DNA of 64,000 nucleotides from an uncultured Collinsella sp. (GTDB lineage Bacteria; Actinomycetota; Coriobacteriia; Coriobacteriales; Coriobacteriaceae). Below the pieces are notes generated by a model. It worked only from the letters and a program-made list of their open reading frames with translations. It made no database searches and had not been told where the DNA came from. The DNA lies in assembly GCA_900540855.1 (NCBI GenBank), contig UQHK01000008.1:24273-88272 (forward strand). Direction: 5' to 3'. Position numbers and translations under genes: made by a program. Numbering within the stretch: position 1 is the first letter of the stretch; every line of letters begins with the position of its first letter. Of this stretch, positions 6,999-15,866 are shown piece by piece.

Positions 6999-8693
6999 AT
7001 GGCAACTGTTGCCGCACCTATCGATGCTACGTCGACTGCCGCTTGGAAGGCGCTCGAGGCCCATCAGGAGAAGCTCGAGGCCGAGGGTATCGACCTCAAG
7101 GCCTGGTTCGCCGCTGACGCCGACCGCGTGAATAAGTTGAGCTTTGACGCCGGCGACCTTCACTTCGATTTGTCGAAGAACTTGGTGACCGATGAGACCG
7201 TCAAGCTGCTGTGCGATCTTGCCCGCGAGGTGAAGCTCGAGGAGCGCCGCGACGCCATGTTCTCCGGCGAGCACATCAACACCACCGAGGACCGCGCCGT
7301 CCTGCACACCGCGCTGCGCCGTCCGGCAAGCGAGAAAGGCCAGCTTATCGTCGACGGCCAGGATGTCGTCGCCGACGTGCACGAGGTCCTCGACCGCATG
7401 TATGCCTTCGCCGAGCGCGTGCGCTCTGGTGAGTGGAAGGGCGTTACCGGCAAGAAGATCGAGCACCTGGTGTCCATCGGCATCGGCGGCTCCGATTTGG
7501 GCCCGGTCATGGCTTACGAGGCCCTGCGTCCCTATGCCGACGCCGGTATCGACTGCCGCTATATCTCCAACATCGACCCCAACGACCAGGCCGAGAAGCT
7601 CAAGGGTTTGGATCCCGAGACCACGCTCGTGATCATCGTCTCCAAGACCTTTACCACGCTCGAGACCCTCACCAACGCCCGTGAGGTCAAGACCTGGATG
7701 CTCGAGCAGCTCAAGGCTCAGGGCGCCATCGACGGCTCCGATGAGCAGAACGCCGAGGCCGTGGCAAAGCACTTTGTCGCCGTTTCCACCGCACTCGAGA
7801 AGGTCGAGGCTTTCGGTATCGACCCGGCCAACGCCTTTGGTTTCTGGAACTGGGTCGGCGGCCGCTACTCCGTCGACTCCGCCGTGGGCCTGTCGCTGAT
7901 CGTCGTGCTCGGCCCCGAGCGTTTCCAGCAGTTCCTTGAGGGCTTCCACGCCATCGACGAGTACTTCTGCAACACCCCGCTCGAGAACAACGCCGTCGCG
8001 CTGATGGGTCTGCTCAACGTCTGGTACGTCAACTTCTTCGGTTCCAAGAGCCACGCCGTGCTGCCGTACTGCCAGTACCTGCATCGTTTCCCGGCCTACC
8101 TGCAGCAGCTCACCATGGAGTCCAACGGCAAGCATGTCCGCTGGGACGGCAGCGCCGTGACCTCCGACACCGGTGAGATCTTCTGGGGCGAGCCCGGCAC
8201 CAACGGCCAGCATGCCTTCTACCAGCTGCTGCACCAGGGCACCGTGGTGGTTCCGGCCGATTTCATCGCCTTCGCCAATACCGCCAACCCCGCAACCGAC
8301 AGCGGTCAGGATGTCCACGAGCTGTTCCTGGGCAACTTCCTGGCCCAGACCAAGGCGCTCGCCTTTGGTAAGACGGCCGACGAGGTTCGTGCCGAGGGCA
8401 CGCCCGAGCAGATCGTCCCGGCCCGCTGCTTTGAGGGCAACCGTCCGACGACCTCGATCTTCGGCGACACGCTGACTCCGTTCGCACTCGGCGAGCTCAT
8501 CGCCCTGTACGAGCACATCACGTTTGTCGAGGGCACGGTCTGGGGCATCGACTCCTACGACCAGTGGGGCGTCGAGCTGGGCAAGCAGCTTGCCAAGCAG
8601 ATCACCCCGGCCTTCCACGATGACGCCGCCAAGGCCGAGCAGGACGCTTCGACCCAGGCGCTCATCGAGTTCTATCGCGCGCACCGCAAGTAG
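6999..8693 (+). CDS. pgi: Glucose-6-phosphate isomerase
   Basis: Interconverts glucose-6-phosphate and fructose-6-phosphate in glycolysis. The 564-residue product shows the PGI blocks SIGIGGSDLGPVM (about residue 160), the serine/threonine loop SKTFTTLET for the phosphate, WVGGRYSVDSAVGLS, and GEPGTNGQHAFYQLLHQGT with the catalytic glutamate/histidine region. ATG at 6999 is preferred because GAGGAGGA precedes it by five bases; a longer reading from 6972 would overrun that site. Single gene with its own terminator at 8725. Confidence 0.96.
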   Translation: MATVAAPIDATSTAAWKALEAHQEKLEAEGIDLKAWFAADADRVNKLSFDAGDLHFDLSKNLVTDETVKLLCDLAREVKLEERRDAMFSGEHINTTEDRAVLHTALRRPASEKGQLIVDGQDVVADVHEVLDRMYAFAERVRSGEWKGVTGKKIEHLVSIGIGGSDLGPVMAYEALRPYADAGIDCRYISNIDPNDQAEKLKGLDPETTLVIIVSKTFTTLETLTNAREVKTWMLEQLKAQGAIDGSDEQNAEAVAKHFVAVSTALEKVEAFGIDPANAFGFWNWVGGRYSVDSAVGLSLIVVLGPERFQQFLEGFHAIDEYFCNTPLENNAVALMGLLNVWYVNFFGSKSHAVLPYCQYLHRFPAYLQQLTMESNGKHVRWDGSAVTSDTGEIFWGEPGTNGQHAFYQLLHQGTVVVPADFIAFANTANPATDSGQDVHELFLGNFLAQTKALAFGKTADEVRAEGTPEQIVPARCFEGNRPTTSIFGDTLTPFALGELIALYEHITFVEGTVWGIDSYDQWGVELGKQLAKQITPAFHDDAAKAEQDASTQALIEFYRAHRK

Positions 8694-8724
8694 GATTCGC
8701 TGCGATAAGTAACGCATAGCTGAC

Positions 8725-8757
8725 AAGGGCCCGTATCCGTTGGGATGCGGGCCCTTT
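8725..8757 (+). terminator. Terminator after pgi
   Basis: AAGGGCCCGTATCC pairs with GGATGCGGGCCCTT (one wobble/mismatch) and is followed by T residues. Confidence 0.88.
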
Positions 8758-8930
8758 GCTATTTGGATAGGATGGAATGTATCGGGAGGCGCCTCGACGG
8801 GCATCGCAATCGTCGAAGGCGCGCCGTTCATGTTTGGGACAATATGACATTTTTCCCGTTGCAAACAGCGCCGCCGTGGGTGTTCTGTATGATGGCTCAG
8901 ACAAGGTTGCTCAATGACAGGGAGGCATAT

Positions 8931-9773
8931 ATGGCAATCAAAGCCATCGCAATGGATATCGACGGTACGCTCACCAACGACCAAAAGGTCATCAGCCCGC
9001 GTACGCGCGAGAAGCTGCTCGCGGCACAGGAATCGGGTATTAAGCTCATCTTGGCTTCGGGTCGTCCCGCCTGGGGTCTTCACGCCTTGGCGCAGGAGCT
9101 CGACCTTCAAAACCATGACGGTCTACTAGTCGCTTTCAATGGCGCGCATGTGGTCGACGCTCAAACCGATGAGGTCCTTTTTGACCAGGCCATGCCGGCT
9201 GACGAGCTGCACCGTCTGATTGATCATCTGCGCAATTTCGACGTGATCCCCATCATCTCGCTTGGTCGCGATCTTCATGTCGAGGATTCGTACCGCTGCA
9301 TGATTACGCTGCCGGATGGCTCGCAGAAAAACATCGTCAAATACGAGCGCGATGCGTGTGACCTTAAGATCCGCGAGGTCGAGAGCTTGCATGAGGTTGT
9401 GGACGCTTATCCCGTGGACAAGCTGCTGACGGCAGGCGACCCGGCCTACCTACAGGCGAATTACGAGGAGATGTATGCGCCCTTTACCCAGACGCTTTCG
9501 GGCATGTTTACGGCCGACTGGTACTTTGAGTACACGGCGCCCGGTATCGACAAGGCCTGCGCGCTCGAGGGTGCCCTGCCCAAGCTCGGTATCGATGCCA
9601 GCGAGGTCGTCTCGTTTGGCGACGGCCAGAACGACAAGTCCATGATTGAGTGGGCCGGCACCGGTGTTGCCATGGGCAACGCCGTCGATGAGGTTAAGGC
9701 CGTGGCCCAGATGGTGACCGCCAACAACAACGAAGACGGTATCGCGGTAGCACTTGACCAACTGCTGGGTTAG
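8931..9773 (+). CDS. Cof-type HAD-superfamily phosphatase
   Basis: Haloacid-dehalogenase phosphatase of the IIB (Cof/YidA) type, 280 residues. Motif I is AIAMDIDGTLTN with the nucleophile aspartate at about residue 9. Motif II is LASGRPAWG. Motif IV is SFGDGQNDKSMIEWAGTGVAMGNA. A type-IIB cap lies between motifs II and III. Such enzymes dephosphorylate sugar phosphates or FMN-like compounds; the substrate cannot be read from sequence. ATG at 8931 follows GGGAGG; the open frame reaches further upstream but without a plausible start. Confidence 0.9.
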   Translation: MAIKAIAMDIDGTLTNDQKVISPRTREKLLAAQESGIKLILASGRPAWGLHALAQELDLQNHDGLLVAFNGAHVVDAQTDEVLFDQAMPADELHRLIDHLRNFDVIPIISLGRDLHVEDSYRCMITLPDGSQKNIVKYERDACDLKIREVESLHEVVDAYPVDKLLTAGDPAYLQANYEEMYAPFTQTLSGMFTADWYFEYTAPGIDKACALEGALPKLGIDASEVVSFGDGQNDKSMIEWAGTGVAMGNAVDEVKAVAQMVTANNNEDGIAVALDQLLG

Positions 9774-9795
9774 AATCGCCGATAGTGTATGGTTC

Positions 9796-9822
9796 GGGCG
9801 TCCGCTTGCGGGCGCCCTTTTG
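9796..9822 (+). terminator. Terminator between the two HAD genes
   Basis: GGGCGTCCGC and GCGGGCGCCC pair around two T residues (one G-U) and are followed by TTTTG. It overlaps the region just before the next ribosome site, so it may attenuate rather than fully separate the genes. Confidence 0.7.
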
Positions 9823-9836
9823 TTAGGGAGGGTGCC

Positions 9837-10496
9837 GTGTCTGCATTTCCGTTCGACGCCGTTATCTTTGACATGGATGGCGTCATCGTCGATACCGAGT
9901 ATTACTACCTGGGGGAGACCGCCGCGTTTGCCAAGGAGCTTGGGCTGAATCTAACCCAAGAGGAGCTAAACGGGCAGGTTGGCACCTCACATCAGTTCTT
10001 CCTGCATATGCTGGTCGATTGGTTTGAGCGCGCCGGTAGGGGGCATTTCACTGGCGAGGAAGCGTTGGCCCGTTGGGACGAGTGGGCGCATAAGCGCCCG
10101 CGCGACTATCAGGCTTTGATCAACCCGGGTGCCGTTGATACGATTCGAGAGCTGCCGCGCCGCGGCGTCCGTGTGGCGCTGGCGAGTTCGTCTCCCATGG
10201 TCAGCATCGAAGAGGTGCTCCATGCATGCGGACTGTCGGACGCCTTTGAGTACGTGGTGAGCGGCGAGCAGTTTAAGGAGAGCAAGCCCGAGCCCGACAT
10301 CTACCTGCATGCGCTGGATCTGTTGGGGCTGCCTGCGGACCGTTGCTGCTGCGTTGAGGATTCGGTGCCTGGTATCACTGCCGGCAAACGCGCGGGGTTA
10401 ACGGTGATTGCCAAGCGCGAGGAGCGGTTTGGCTTTAGCCAGGATGCCGCGGACAAGATCATCGACCAGCTGCCGGAACTGCTTGAGCTTTCTTAG
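9837..10496 (+). CDS. HAD family IA hydrolase (beta-phosphoglucomutase-like)
   Basis: A 219-residue HAD phosphatase or phosphomutase. Motif I is VIFDMDGVIVDTE near residue 8, motif II is ALASSSP, and motif III/IV is CCVEDSVPGITAGKRAGLTVIA. A helical cap sits between motifs I and II. The group includes beta-phosphoglucomutases, sugar phosphatases and phosphonatases. GTG at 9837 with AGGGAGGG upstream is preferred over an ATG at 9789 inside the terminator. Close to another HAD gene and pgi, so a role in sugar-phosphate turnover is a reasonable guess. Confidence 0.88.
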   Translation: MSAFPFDAVIFDMDGVIVDTEYYYLGETAAFAKELGLNLTQEELNGQVGTSHQFFLHMLVDWFERAGRGHFTGEEALARWDEWAHKRPRDYQALINPGAVDTIRELPRRGVRVALASSSPMVSIEEVLHACGLSDAFEYVVSGEQFKESKPEPDIYLHALDLLGLPADRCCCVEDSVPGITAGKRAGLTVIAKREERFGFSQDAADKIIDQLPELLELS

Positions 10497-10524
10497 GGGG
10501 TCTTTGGGGCCTTTCTGGGAGCGA

Positions 10525-10754
10525 GTGGGCAAAAAATGCCAAATATGAGTACTGTCACTATTTTGGTAACAGCAAAATCAAGCCTTTGAGACCCTAGTTG
10601 AGTGTCTGGGGATGATTAAAGCCTGCTTGATATGGCTTTGCCCATGTTAAAGCGCCTTGTTAATGAACTGATGTACATTAACAAGGCGCTAATTTGTTGC
10701 CAAATAATGTGACTAGCTTTGCAACAGTACTCATATTTGGCGTTTTTTGCCCAC
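10525..10754. repeat. 230-bp palindromic element with terminal inverted repeats
   Basis: The ends are near-identical 30-34-bp inverted repeats (GTGGGCAAAAAATGCC at the left; GGCGTTTTTTGCCCAC at the right), each continuing through CAAATATGAGTACTGT. Inside, 10651-10665 and 10676-10690 form a perfect 15-bp stem with a ten-base loop. No reading frame is present. It fills the gap between two convergent genes and ends six bases from the TatD stop codon. It resembles a MITE or a large intergenic structured repeat; no flanking target duplication is obvious. Confidence 0.7.
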
Positions 10755-10759
10755 CGGGG

Positions 10760-11542
10760 TCAGTTGAAGTCAAATATGGAGTGCGAATTTCCTAAAACGG
10801 TTGATTCGACGCTCTCCTCGGCGCAGTTTTTAAGTTCGGCGATGTGCAGGGAGGCGCTTTTTAGCGATGTGATGAGCTGTCGCGCGCTTGCATCTGCTTG
10901 CGGTTCGGCTGGAGCGTCGGTTTCGAGCAGCAGACGGTCGAGTGGGATCTGTCGGGCGTATTCACGACCGCGCTTGGTAGCGAGCATCCGCTCGTTCACG
11001 GAAAAATAGCAGCCTGCGTTTCGCGCACGGTCGAACTCGTTCGAGGTGCCGCTAAACCAGTGGAAGATGATGGCGGGGGAGTTGGGGCTTGGGGTGAGTA
11101 ATCCATATGACTCAAGGGCGTCCAGTACGGTTCCTGCCGAACGAACAGCGTGAATTGATATCACGCGCCCGGCGAGAGGGTACTGCACGAGTGCATCGCA
11201 GAGACGGTCAAGTGCCTGTATTTGAAGCGGCTCGCTTCCGGCAAAACGAGCGGAAAAGTCGAGCCCGACCTCGCCGATCAAGCGTTCTTGTGCAGCGACT
11301 TCGCAAAGCAGATTGATTTCAGCGTTGCCACATCGTCCGTCGGCGAGCCACCAGGGATGGAGGCCGATGCCGGCAAAGATATTTGAACGGCCGCAGGCGC
11401 GCTTCTTGGCGCGTGCAAAGTCGTGCGGATCGACGCCGCAGTCAAATAGAATCAGGCCCAGCGCCGTTGCCTCATCGGCAACGGCGTCCGGGTGAGCCAT
11501 TAGATCAAGATGACAGTGTGCATCAAATAACCAGGGCTCCAT
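10760..11542 (-). CDS. TatD-family metal-dependent hydrolase
   Basis: A 260-residue TIM-barrel hydrolase of the TatD DNase family. Metal ligands are visible as DAHCHLD near residue 7, GIGLHPWW, GEVGLDF (the glutamate), SIHAVR, FHWFSG and LETDAP near the C-terminus. Family members act as 3'-5' exonucleases in DNA repair or RNA quality control. ATG at 11542 lies 14 bases after the upstream tcdA stop codon, so the genes are co-transcribed. Confidence 0.88.
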   Translation of the reverse strand: MEPWLFDAHCHLDLMAHPDAVADEATALGLILFDCGVDPHDFARAKKRACGRSNIFAGIGLHPWWLADGRCGNAEINLLCEVAAQERLIGEVGLDFSARFAGSEPLQIQALDRLCDALVQYPLAGRVISIHAVRSAGTVLDALESYGLLTPSPNSPAIIFHWFSGTSNEFDRARNAGCYFSVNERMLATKRGREYARQIPLDRLLLETDAPAEPQADASARQLITSLKSASLHIAELKNCAEESVESTVLGNSHSIFDFN

Positions 11543-11556
11543 CTCGGCGCGCTCCG

Positions 11557-12354
11557 CTAGTCCAAACGCTGGCCATCGGCGCGCACGCGCTCGCACCCGC
11601 GCCCACTAATCTGTCGGATAACCTCGCCGGCGATCATCTGGCCCATGATGGGCGGCATAAAACTGGCGGTACCCAACTCGGTACGCTCGTGGATGTTGGA
11701 CGGGTCGCGGGGTTGGGTCTTAACCGATTCCTCGCAGCTAAACAGCACGTGCAGGCTTTTGATTCCGCGCTTCTTACATTCTTTGCGCATGATGCGGCTC
11801 ATAGGGTCGCGCACGGTGTCAAAAATGTCGGCAAAACGCAGGCATTCGGGGTGGAGCTTGTTGGCCCCGCCCATGGAGCTAACCAAACGAACGTCGTGGT
11901 CTTGAGCATATTTGGCAATGGTGAGCTTGGCCGAAATGGTGTCGATGGCGTCGACGACGTAGTCGAGCTTGCCGTCCGTCTGCTCCAAAACGTTCGCGAA
12001 GAACTCATCGATGTTGTCGCTCAACAGGTATTCGGTACGCTTGATGACGGTGGCGGCGGGGTTGATATCGTTGATCATGGCTTCCATTACGTCCACCTTG
12101 CGCTTGCCGATGGTGCTGTGAAAGGCGATGGCCTGGCGGTTGATGTTGCTGGGCGCGATGATGTCCTTGTCCAGGATCACAAAATGGCCGATGCCGCCGC
12201 GTGCGAGCGCTTCGCAGCAGTTGGAGCCCACGCCGCCGCAGCCGAGCACCAGCACCGTGGCGTTGGCGAGTTTATCGAGCGCCTCGCGGCCCATGATGAT
12301 CTCGAGCTTGGTGTCGCGTGTCTCGACGGGAGCTGCAGCTGCGGATTCGGTCAT
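11557..12354 (-). CDS. tcdA: tRNA threonylcarbamoyladenosine dehydratase (ThiF family)
   Basis: Cyclises t6A37 to ct6A in tRNAs using ATP. The 265-residue product has the E1-like nucleotide motif VLVLGCGGVGSNCCEAL (about residue 41), LARGGIGHFVILDKD, the SNINRQ loop and a C-terminal SFMPPIMGQMIAGEVI helix. It lacks the zinc cysteine pairs of ThiF/MoeB, which matches TcdA. ATG at 12354 is set by GGAGGATATCT; longer readings to 12510 have no ribosome site. It leads a two-gene operon with the TatD hydrolase. Confidence 0.88.
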   Translation of the reverse strand: MTESAAAAPVETRDTKLEIIMGREALDKLANATVLVLGCGGVGSNCCEALARGGIGHFVILDKDIIAPSNINRQAIAFHSTIGKRKVDVMEAMINDINPAATVIKRTEYLLSDNIDEFFANVLEQTDGKLDYVVDAIDTISAKLTIAKYAQDHDVRLVSSMGGANKLHPECLRFADIFDTVRDPMSRIMRKECKKRGIKSLHVLFSCEESVKTQPRDPSNIHERTELGTASFMPPIMGQMIAGEVIRQISGRGCERVRADGQRLD

Positions 12355-12560
12355 AGATATCCTCCGATGGGGAAGCGGGTCGTGTTTAGCTATCGTCATT
12401 ATAGGTATTATCGCGATTCCATTTGAGCCCTTGAGGCTTGTTGAAATGGGGCCGGGATTGGCATAAGATGAAGCAGATGGCACCCGTTGCAGCGGGTTGG
12501 CCAACTCCAAAACACGTTTGTAGCGTGAGAAGTGGCCGTCTTCGCATTACGCGGGGGCGG

Positions 12561-12647
12561 CTATTTCATTCGACCTCCAATGTGGATGCCGAGCTCCACA
12601 GCCGCGATTACAAGCAACAACAACGTCAGGACATCGTTAATACTCAT
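12561..12647 (-). CDS. 28-residue single-pass membrane peptide with a LexA box (toxin-like)
   Basis: A very short frame: Met-Ser-Ile-Asn-Asp, then a hydrophobic segment with LTLLLLVIAAVEL, then a Gly/His-rich turn and a basic end (GGRMK). AAGGAG lies seven bases before the ATG. The layout (about 28 residues, one helix, charged tail) is that of TisB/holin-like type I toxins. A -10 TACAAT (12699-12704, minus strand) and an SOS box at 12713 precede it. A GC-rich hairpin (12538-12561), stronger as plus-strand RNA, lies just beyond the stop. No antitoxin RNA is proven. Coding status rests on the ribosome site, composition and promoter. Confidence 0.6.
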   Translation of the reverse strand: MSINDVLTLLLLVIAAVELGIHIGGRMK

Positions 12648-12712
12648 AGTCCATCTCCTTCTTGGTAAGAGGGAGCTGACCCATCTGCTTCTTGCCCCAT
12701 TGTATCTAAAAA

Positions 12713-12726
12713 CGAACGCATGTTCT
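12713..12726 (-). promoter_or_regulatory. LexA (SOS) box for the small membrane peptide
   Basis: CGAACGCATGTTCT matches CGAACNNNNGTTCG at all but the last position. It overlaps the -35 and spacer of the minus-strand promoter (-10 TACAAT at 12699-12704), a position where LexA would block RNA polymerase. It lies 25 bases outside the divergent sdpR promoter. Confidence 0.7.
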
Positions 12727-12740
12727 ATACTTGGTATCAA

Positions 12741-12779
12741 ATTAGATAATTAGACAAACATCTAAATAACGAGTATAGT
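12741..12779 (+). promoter_or_regulatory. sdpRI promoter and putative SdpR operator
   Basis: -35 TAGACA (12751-12756) and -10 TATAGT (12774-12779) are spaced by 17 bases. The inverted repeat TTAGA-N6-TCTAA (12750-12765) covers the -35 and spacer, with another TTAGAT just upstream. This is where an autorepressor of the ArsR/SdpR type would bind. Confidence 0.6.
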
Positions 12780-12813
12780 GTGCGCGTCGTGAGAGATAGT
12801 GAGAGGAGGTCCT

Positions 12814-13092
12814 ATGCCGGGAGAGGGTTTTAAGGCGCTGGCCGATCCTACGCGGCGGCGCATTTTGGAGCTACTGCGCGAGGGCAATTGCACGGCGGGG
12901 GAGCTTGCCGAGCATTTCGATATCAGTAAGCCGTCGCTGAGCCATCACTTGGCGACGCTCAAAAACGCCGGGTTGGTGACCGACGAACGTCATGGCCAAA
13001 ACATCGTTTACAGCTTAAATACCACCGTCATGCAGGACTTGATCGGTTGGTTTATGGGCTTTACAAACACGGAAGGTGATAAGGATGAATAA
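12814..13092 (+). CDS. SdpR-like ArsR-family autorepressor
   Basis: A 92-residue winged-helix repressor. FKALADPTRRRILELL, the recognition helix region HFDISKPSLSHHLATLKNAGLV and the wing DERHGQNIVYSLN are typical of SdpR rather than metal-sensing ArsR proteins; no metal-binding CxC is present. AGGAGGT precedes the ATG. It overlaps the SdpI-like gene by eight bases, matching the sdpR-sdpI arrangement in Bacillus, where the membrane protein signals to the repressor. Confidence 0.88.
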   Translation: MPGEGFKALADPTRRRILELLREGNCTAGELAEHFDISKPSLSHHLATLKNAGLVTDERHGQNIVYSLNTTVMQDLIGWFMGFTNTEGDKDE

Positions 13093-13789
13093 CGAAAACA
13101 AGGGCATTCACCCCACGGGGGTATCGTCGCGCGTGTGGGCCATGCTTGTTGTGGTCTGCTCTATTAATGTTGCTGCGCATCTCTGGGTGATGCCGAGCTT
13201 GCCGGCGCAGATTCCCACGCACTGGGGCGCGAACGGCGCCGTCGACGGTTGGGGTCCTAGCTGGATGGCCTCCGCGCTCGGCGTGCTGCCTCTGGCGCTT
13301 CTCGCAATGTTCTACGTGGTGCCGCGCATCGATCCCAAAGGTGAGGCATATCGAACCTCGGGCAAGTTCTATCAGGGCTTCGTAATCGCCTTCACCTTGT
13401 TCATGTGTGCCATAAGCTGGTTGGGTGAGCTTACGGTCTGGGGCGTGGTGCCGGCGGTCGGTTCGGTCAACGTGCTGATTTCCGGTGCTATCGGTTTGCT
13501 GTTCATCGGCGTAGGCAACTACTTGCCGCGTGTGAAGCAGAACTATACGCTCGGTATCAAGACGCCTTGGGCGCTTGCCGATCCCGAGAACTGGCGCCGT
13601 ACGCAGCGTTTTGGCGGCGCCTGCTTTATGGTGCTGGGTGTTGGTTTGATTGTGATGGGCGTGGCGGGTAGCGTGCTTTCGAGTGAAGTCGTCGCCGCGG
13701 TGATTGCGGTTCTGGCGTTTGGTTCAGCCGGAGCTGCCTACGTCTATTCGTATCTGCTGTGGCGCAAATCGCAGCGAGCCGTTCGCTAA
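13085..13789 (+). CDS. SdpI-family membrane protein
   Basis: A 234-residue multi-pass membrane protein. The N-terminal DUF1648-like signature MPSLPAQIPTHWGANGAVDGWG sits between helices 1 and 2. The SdpI-type block LPRVKQNYTLGIKTPWALAD near residue 155 follows. About six membrane helices are predictable. In Bacillus SdpI gives immunity to the SDP killing factor and senses it; here no sdpC-like toxin gene is nearby, so immunity to a foreign peptide is possible but unproven. Confidence 0.85.
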   Translation: MNNENKGIHPTGVSSRVWAMLVVVCSINVAAHLWVMPSLPAQIPTHWGANGAVDGWGPSWMASALGVLPLALLAMFYVVPRIDPKGEAYRTSGKFYQGFVIAFTLFMCAISWLGELTVWGVVPAVGSVNVLISGAIGLLFIGVGNYLPRVKQNYTLGIKTPWALADPENWRRTQRFGGACFMVLGVGLIVMGVAGSVLSSEVVAAVIAVLAFGSAGAAYVYSYLLWRKSQRAVR

Positions 13790-13855
13790 GGTTGCGGAAA
13801 ACTAGCGTACGCAGTTCATAGTGTGTTAAGGGGGACTTTTCCCAGGTAGTATTAG

Positions 13856-13882
13856 GGGGTGTGGGCAACCATGCCCCTTTTT
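13856..13882 (+). terminator. Terminator after sdpI
   Basis: GGGGTGTGG and CCATGCCCC pair (two G-U) around GCAA, followed by five T residues. Confidence 0.75.
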
Positions 13883-13973
13883 CGTTAAGTTTCAGAGCTG
13901 GTTTCCTCATTTCGTTTCCACTAAAGCGAATCAAGAATAGGGAAACAGCAGGTAGAAAGGATAAAACAGGCAA

Positions 13974-15653
<1,680 letters not shown>

Positions 15654-15657
15654 GTTT

Positions 15658-15804
15658 GTTACGCGGTTTTACCAAACCGCGTAACGAGTTGACGCTGCAA
15701 ACGCCCCTAAGCGGCAATCTGACGTTCAATCGTCGGTCGCGTACCAAAGTACGCTTCCCTCCTCTTTCACGTCACCTTGCTCGCTTAGGGGCGTTTTCGC
15801 TGAC
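15658..15804 (+). repeat. 147-bp structured repeat, copy A
   Basis: Begins four bases after the ettA stop codon. Parts in order: a perfect 12-bp hairpin with TACC loop (15658-15685); an outer stem pairing AACGCCCCTAAGCG with CGCTTAGGGGCGTT; an inner TGACGT/ACGTCA pairing; and an apical GCGTAC-CAAA-GTACGC hairpin. The same 147-bp element recurs at 29730-29876 (inverted) and 49985-50131. Confidence 0.88.
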
Positions 15805-15825
15805 TTTTGTTCAACCTGAGAGAAT

Positions 15826-15866
15826 AAAAACGCGGTGAACGTTTTTGTGACGTTCGCCGCGTTTTG
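15826..15866 (-). terminator. Terminator of the 433-residue acidic protein gene
   Basis: AAAACGCGGTGAACG and CGTTCGCCGCGTTTT form a strong stem with A and T tails on both sides, so it can act in either direction. Confidence 0.85.

Noticed and set aside
6933..9116. 727-codon minus-strand open frame across pgi
   Set aside because: Antisense shadow of a GC-rich, codon-biased gene; no ribosome site, low-complexity Gly/Val/Leu/Asp product, and pgi is unmistakable on the other strand.
12713..12779. LexA control of the sdpRI operon
   Set aside because: The SOS box lies 25 bases upstream of the sdpR -35 and outside the promoter; it fits the opposite, minus-strand promoter much better.
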